Below are positions 5,807-8,800 of a DNA stretch of 8,800 nucleotides, piece by piece (the first letter of the stretch is position 1; every line of letters begins with the position of its first letter). The DNA is from Chitinophagaceae bacterium UBA1946. Its GTDB lineage: Bacteria > Bacteroidota > Bacteroidia > Chitinophagales > Chitinophagaceae. Under the pieces are notes generated by a model that had not been told where the DNA came from, made no database searches, and worked only from the letters and a program-made list of their open reading frames with translations. Location of the stretch: contig DDEU01000040.1 of NCBI GenBank assembly GCA_002336815.1, positions 329 through 9,128 on the forward strand, written 5' to 3'. A program made the position numbers and the translations under genes.

Positions 5807-6029
5807 AGATTCAAGTGAAAGCAAAAAGCCAGCAGGCGAACACACAAAGGCTTCAGGCCAATATTTAAAGTCCCCGCTTACAGAGTTCTATTCGCCAGTT
5901 GATTGCTTATTCGAAGTGTTATCATATTGCGGGCGGAAACTTCCGGCAGGCACGGAATGAAATATTTTAATCCAGCAATAACCGATTATTACCGATCCTT
6001 GTAAATTACACAACAAAAAACTAAACCGA

Positions 6030-6599
6030 ATGGGAAAAATTATTTCATTTATGCACATATCACTTGATGGTTTTGTATCAGGACCGAACGGTGAAATGGA
6101 CTGGATTAAAGTTGATGAAGAAATCTTTGATCATGTCGGTAAGCGAATAAGCGAAGGCGACACTGCATTGTATGGACGGGTAACTTACCAGATGATGGAA
6201 AGTTATTGGCCTACCGCTGGTGATAAGCCGGTAGCGAGCAGGCACGACATTGAACATTCGAAGTGGTATGCCAAAGTGCATAAAGTCGTATTGTCAAAAA
6301 CAATTAAAGATCCGGGATTGACAAACACAACAATTATCAGCGACAACCTTTCGAACCAAATAAATGAAATAAAACAACAGGCAAATAAAGAGATATTGCT
6401 TTTTGGCAGCCCGACCGCAACACATGCTCTCCTTCAACTGAACCTGGTTGACGGATATTGGTTATTTGTTAACCCCGTTATTCTTGGACAGGGCATTCCG
6501 TTGTTTGAAGGCATCAAAGAAAAGACAATACTAAAATTATTGACTAGCCGGCAATTTGCTTGCGGAGTAACTGAACTTAGCTATACAATAGACAGGTAA
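6030..6599 (+). CDS. Dihydrofolate reductase-like (RibD C-terminal domain) protein
   Basis: The 189-residue single-domain protein is of the RibD-C/DHFR-fold family (YwjB/YyaP type). Landmarks are ISFMHISLDGFVSGPNGEMD (5-24), DTALYGRVTYQMMESYWP (44-61) with the dinucleotide-binding GR, KVVLSKTI (85-92), and EILLFGSPTATHALLQLNLV (121-140) followed by NPVILGQGIPLF (148-159). These place it as a likely NAD(P)H-dependent cytosolic reductase of unknown substrate. The length fits the family (170-190). It is not a true folate-pathway DHFR and lacks the deaminase half of RibD. The start at 6030 gives the standard MGKIISFMHIS opening. Its stop codon lies in GGTAATAACGG (6595-6605), which is nearly the reverse complement of CCGATTATTACC (5982-5993) upstream. 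This echoes the cassette ends on the left, but no conserved repeat follows. Confidence 0.88.
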   Translation: MGKIISFMHISLDGFVSGPNGEMDWIKVDEEIFDHVGKRISEGDTALYGRVTYQMMESYWPTAGDKPVASRHDIEHSKWYAKVHKVVLSKTIKDPGLTNTTIISDNLSNQINEIKQQANKEILLFGSPTATHALLQLNLVDGYWLFVNPVILGQGIPLFEGIKEKTILKLLTSRQFACGVTELSYTIDR

Positions 6600-6610
6600 T
6601 AACGGCGGGC

Positions 6611-6646
6611 TCCAACACTGTTATGTATAGTGTTGGAGATATTTTA
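6611..6646 (+). terminator. Probable intrinsic terminator after the RibD-C-like gene
   Basis: Perfect 9-bp inverted arms TCCAACACT (6611-6619) and AGTGTTGGA (6629-6637) enclose a 9-base loop, 12 bases after the stop. The tail GATATTTTA is U-rich in part but short. The stem is strong enough for a terminator or a transcript-stabilising 3' hairpin. The interval from here to 6891 holds no other feature I can support. Confidence 0.5.
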
Positions 6647-6891
6647 GACATCGTAAATAAATACGAACCCCCAATGGTAACAGGTAGTAAAGGCAGTCAT
6701 CAAAAAGTATGTATTTGGAATCCCCTTACCAGCCGCTTGTGACGAACCATTGTTTTAATTGCCTGCCTCATTTCTTACTTATTCAGTCTTGGTTCCGCCG
6801 GTCATGGCAGCAATATCCCATTTAAACACCCGGCTGCTGTATTTCATAATAATGAATTTCAGGGGTCAGGAAGATGTTTTAACTTTATGAA

Positions 6892-7491
6892 GTGAGCGAC
6901 AATCAAAAAATAACAATAGGCGAAAAGTTGAAGCAGCTCAGGCGCATCAATTGCCTGTCGCAGGAAAAGCTTGCCGGGATATCAGGTATTTCTACCAGGA
7001 CAATTCAAAGGATTGAAGAAGGAAAATCAGTTGGAAGCGGTTACACTATAAATGCGCTGGCACAGGCGTTAAATATACATTCAACCGAATTGATGGATTC
7101 AGTTTCACAAAATGCATTGCCTGTAGCCAATAACATTTCAAAGCTGAAAATTTTAAATCTTAGTGCAATAGCGATGTTATTGGTTCCATTGGCCAACGTT
7201 CTTATTCCGGCTTATATCTTTTGGAAAAACCGGGATGATGAAAATATCAAACACACTGGTGGCAAAATTGTAAGCTTTCAAATATTTTGGACCTTGGCTA
7301 CCCTGCTGACCTCAATTGTTATCCCTGCCTTGCTCTTACTCTTGTTCTCAGAACTACGAACAGGTAGTATACCCTTCTTTATCCCGATCTATTTTATCTC
7401 AGCCTTTTTCAATATCTACTTTGTTATCCAATTTGCAATCAGCATCAACAGGCAACAGCCCATTTTGCAGAAAATCCCTAACATACTGTAA
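6892..7491 (+). CDS. XRE-family HTH regulator with C-terminal membrane segments
   Basis: The 199-residue protein begins with a Cro/C1-type helix-turn-helix: IGEKLKQLRRINCLSQEKLA (9-28), then GISGISTRTIQRIEEGKS (29-46), with the usual Q and R positions, up to about residue 68. Three hydrophobic stretches follow, at about 88-110, 127-150 and 163-187, with the polar loop FWKNRDDENIKHTGGK between the first two. This C-terminus resembles the DUF4870-like tails attached to XRE domains in Bacteroidota. It would be a membrane-tethered DNA-binding regulator; the signal sensed is unknown. The start is the GTG at 6892, since the upstream ATG at 6887 reads only ATG-AAG-TGA. That mini-frame ends overlapping the GTG and might couple or damp translation. 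The downstream gene begins 90-102 bases after the stop, so it is a possible target. Confidence 0.86.
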   Translation: MSDNQKITIGEKLKQLRRINCLSQEKLAGISGISTRTIQRIEEGKSVGSGYTINALAQALNIHSTELMDSVSQNALPVANNISKLKILNLSAIAMLLVPLANVLIPAYIFWKNRDDENIKHTGGKIVSFQIFWTLATLLTSIVIPALLLLLFSELRTGSIPFFIPIYFISAFFNIYFVIQFAISINRQQPILQKIPNIL

Positions 7492-7561
7492 ATCAACTTC
7501 TGTCGTAGCAATGTCGTAAAAATGACGTAGCCATTATTTTCCTCTACCGCTGATGCGTACT

Positions 7562-7569
7562 TAGTTTTG
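7562..7569 (+). promoter_or_regulatory. Candidate -7 promoter box upstream of the DUF998-like gene
   Basis: TAGTTTTG fits TAnnTTTG and ends 24 bases before the ATG at 7594, almost the same distance as the box before 1157. A TTTT rather than TTTG lies about 21 bases upstream, so the -33 part is weak. Initiation about 7 bases downstream would leave almost no leader for the ATG at 7582, which favours 7594 as the start. Confidence 0.35.
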
Positions 7570-7594
7570 GCCTGTTAATAAATGACAGGCAAAA
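7565..7594. repeat. Inverted repeat at the start of the DUF998-like gene
   Basis: TTTTGGCCTGT (7565-7575) and ACAGGCAAAA (7585-7594) are inverted copies over ten bases with one bulged G, around a 9-base loop that contains the first ATG (7582). The left arm overlaps the candidate -7 box. It could be a protein-binding site, for example of the adjacent XRE regulator, or a 5' leader hairpin masking the upstream ATG. Confidence 0.4.
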
Positions 7595-8601
7595 TGAAAA
7601 AAGTACTCCTCCTCATTCTCTCTCTTTCCCTTGCTGCAAAATCTTTTTCTCAAGGAAATTTACCAACCATTAAAGCCGGTTCACCCCATGTTGACATTCG
7701 GGTGGATGATGATTATTTTGTAAAAGACGGGTGGATCCTAGATCCTGCTAAAAAGCCCGACATATTTTCTATTGGCAGCAAATGGCTTTACCAAACAAAA
7801 AAAGTGAGTTTTATAACCGACATTGATTCAATATCAGTAAACATACACCCAAACAGTCAATATGATTTCATCGTACTGCTGAATGAAAAAACACCCTGCT
7901 ATATTCAAATTAAAACACTTTCTAACCCGATATTCATGAATAAAAAGATTGTGATCCCGCTATTATCCGGGCTTATAATCATTCTGATGTTGCTTTATGT
8001 TCAAAGAAAAAGGCTTGACAATGCAACGCTTTTGTATTTTGGCTATGCCGCACCCTTGTTTTTTTGGGGTATCACTTTTTTAAGTGGATACATTCACGGT
8101 AACTACAATCATTTTAAAAATGTGATCAGCGAATTGGGCGCTATTGGCACAGCGTCCGAGCTGGTGACTTCGTCAGCGCTAACGGTACTTTCGGTATTGT
8201 GTACATTGTTTTCAATAGGGTTTTATAGAACTTCACAACAGTTTAAGTTATCGGTAATACCGGCAATACTTTCTTTTTGTATGCCAATAACAATGATCTG
8301 GGCGGCAATTTTTACTTTGGGCAATGAATTTCATGGGTTTACCGGCGCATTGCCATTCCTGCTGATTCTTGGTTTTTTGTTGGCTTACCTGTTATGGAAA
8401 AGCAACCACTCATTTATAGAACTAAGTAAGATTTCATTGCTGGGTTTTCTTATTTCAATGCTTATTTTATTGAGGCTTTTAAAACCCTTTGGGTATGAGT
8501 ATGAAGGATTGATTCAACGCTTTTTTTACCTGGCCTGGACAATCTGGACAGTTTCGGTAGCCCATCATCTTTTAAAAAAATTAAGAGCGGAAAAGCTGTA
8601 A
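7594..8601 (+). CDS. Exported N-terminal domain fused to DUF998-like seven-helix membrane protein
   Basis: Numbering is from the upstream in-frame ATG at 7582; the preferred start at 7594 is residue 5 and opens a standard signal peptide (MKKVLLLILSLSLAAKSFSQ). Residues 25-115 form a periplasmic beta-rich domain (VDIRVDDDYFVKDGWILDPA, KVSFITDIDSISVNIHP, YDFIVLLNEKTPCYIQIKT) of a kind I associate with the N-termini of various exported Bacteroidota proteins. Seven hydrophobic helices follow, at about 122-140, 152-171, 194-214, 223-244, 254-273, 283-300 and 311-329. The motif KNVISELGAIGT (179-190) is typical of DUF998 integral membrane proteins. The protein ends with a basic tail (KKLRAEK). The role is unknown; the layout suggests an extracytoplasmic sensing or binding domain on a membrane core. 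It follows the XRE regulator on the same strand and may be controlled by it. No clear terminator follows. Confidence 0.78.
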   Translation: MKKVLLLILSLSLAAKSFSQGNLPTIKAGSPHVDIRVDDDYFVKDGWILDPAKKPDIFSIGSKWLYQTKKVSFITDIDSISVNIHPNSQYDFIVLLNEKTPCYIQIKTLSNPIFMNKKIVIPLLSGLIIILMLLYVQRKRLDNATLLYFGYAAPLFFWGITFLSGYIHGNYNHFKNVISELGAIGTASELVTSSALTVLSVLCTLFSIGFYRTSQQFKLSVIPAILSFCMPITMIWAAIFTLGNEFHGFTGALPFLLILGFLLAYLLWKSNHSFIELSKISLLGFLISMLILLRLLKPFGYEYEGLIQRFFYLAWTIWTVSVAHHLLKKLRAEKL

Positions 8602-8731
8602 ATAGAATTGTGAATGAAAAATACCGGGGTTATGATTTGCAGTAAGTGAAACATTCCCGCCTAAAAACCGGTAACTATGAAACCACTTTAGCCAGTGAAT
8701 TTGTTTGTTCCGGTTTCGATAGCGCCAGTCA

Positions 8732-8763
8732 TTAAAAAAGAAAGCCACTTCAAAGAAAGTGGC
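8732..8763 (-). terminator. Intrinsic terminator of the minus-strand tRNA
   Basis: Read on the minus strand, GCCACTT (8763-8757) and AAGTGGC (8750-8744) form a 7-bp stem with a 6-base loop, followed by TTTCTTTTTTAA (8743-8732). It lies 17 bases past the tRNA 3' end, as expected for a tRNA transcript terminator. Confidence 0.75.
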
Positions 8764-8779
8764 TGTAATTCTCACTGGG

Positions 8780-8800
8780 TAGTCCCGACAGGAATCGAAC
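8780..8800 (-). tRNA. 3' end of a tRNA, probably tRNA-Arg (partial)
   Basis: On the minus strand the window edge reads GTTCGATTCCTGTCGGGACT then A. This is a T-loop (TTCGATT, 8799-8793), the 3' T-stem CCTGT (8792-8788), a 7-base acceptor strand CGGGACT (8787-8781) and discriminator A (8780). CCA is not encoded. The rest of the tRNA lies outside the window. From memory this end matches Bacteroidota tRNA-Arg(CCT), but the anticodon is not visible, so identity is tentative. An intrinsic terminator follows. Confidence 0.72.

Noticed and set aside
5818..5930. Inverted pieces AAGCC/GGCTT and CCCGC/GCGGG after the amidohydrolase
   Set aside because: Five-base stems with long loops are expected by chance, and no T-tract or repeat match was seen.
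7316..7519. Plus-strand 67-codon frame overlapping the end of the XRE regulator
   Set aside because: Ser/Leu-rich out-of-frame reading of the membrane tail; no independent support.
8665..8716. Inverted pair AAACCGG / CCGGTTT after the DUF998-like gene
   Set aside because: Seven-base arms separated by about 38 bases without a T-tract; too weak to call a terminator or a site.

Overview
The window looks like chromosomal DNA of a Bacteroidota (Bacteroidetes) bacterium, most likely in or near the Chitinophagaceae. The evidence is signal peptides ending in FSQ or AQA, weak Shine-Dalgarno sequences, candidate -7 boxes of the TAnnTTTG type, moderate to low G+C, and a tRNA 3' end of a kind I associate with this phylum. 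The species cannot be read from the sequence.

Left third (1-3414): an AT-rich accessory region built like integron gene cassettes. Three times, a sequence that follows a GTT core-like site is found again, inverted, at the end of the gene or segment behind it: GTTAGCCGCT (82) with AGCGGCTAAC (885), TTGCCTGCT (1080) with AGCAGGTAA (3108), and GTTAGCGGTT (3301) with AACCGCTGAC (3405). Related repeats of about 200 bp (885-1085 and 3108-3307) close cassettes 1 and 2. Parts of related repeats lie at 31-91 and about 4294-4390. Cassette 1 carries an orphan membrane-anchored protein. Cassette 2 carries a translationally coupled pair: an SPFH/band-7 protein with a long coiled coil, and a divergent NAD-kinase-fold protein. 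Cassette 3 is nearly empty. No integrase is visible, so this would be an array without its integrase, or part of one.

Middle (3415-4483): a small secreted protein, then about 600 bp without a convincing gene. That stretch holds decayed-looking reading frames and a degenerate copy of the cassette repeat.

Right half (4484-8800): ordinary-looking chromosomal genes on the plus strand. They are an exported M20-family amidohydrolase, a RibD-C/DHFR-like reductase, an XRE regulator with a membrane tail, and a fusion of an exported beta-rich domain with a DUF998-like seven-helix membrane domain. The window ends in the 3' end of a minus-strand tRNA (probably Arg) with its own intrinsic terminator. These genes are spaced too widely to form an obvious operon.

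The most interesting item is the SPFH + NAD-kinase-like pair carried as a single two-gene cassette. It is a candidate for a portable membrane-stress or defence module. That role is inference only.
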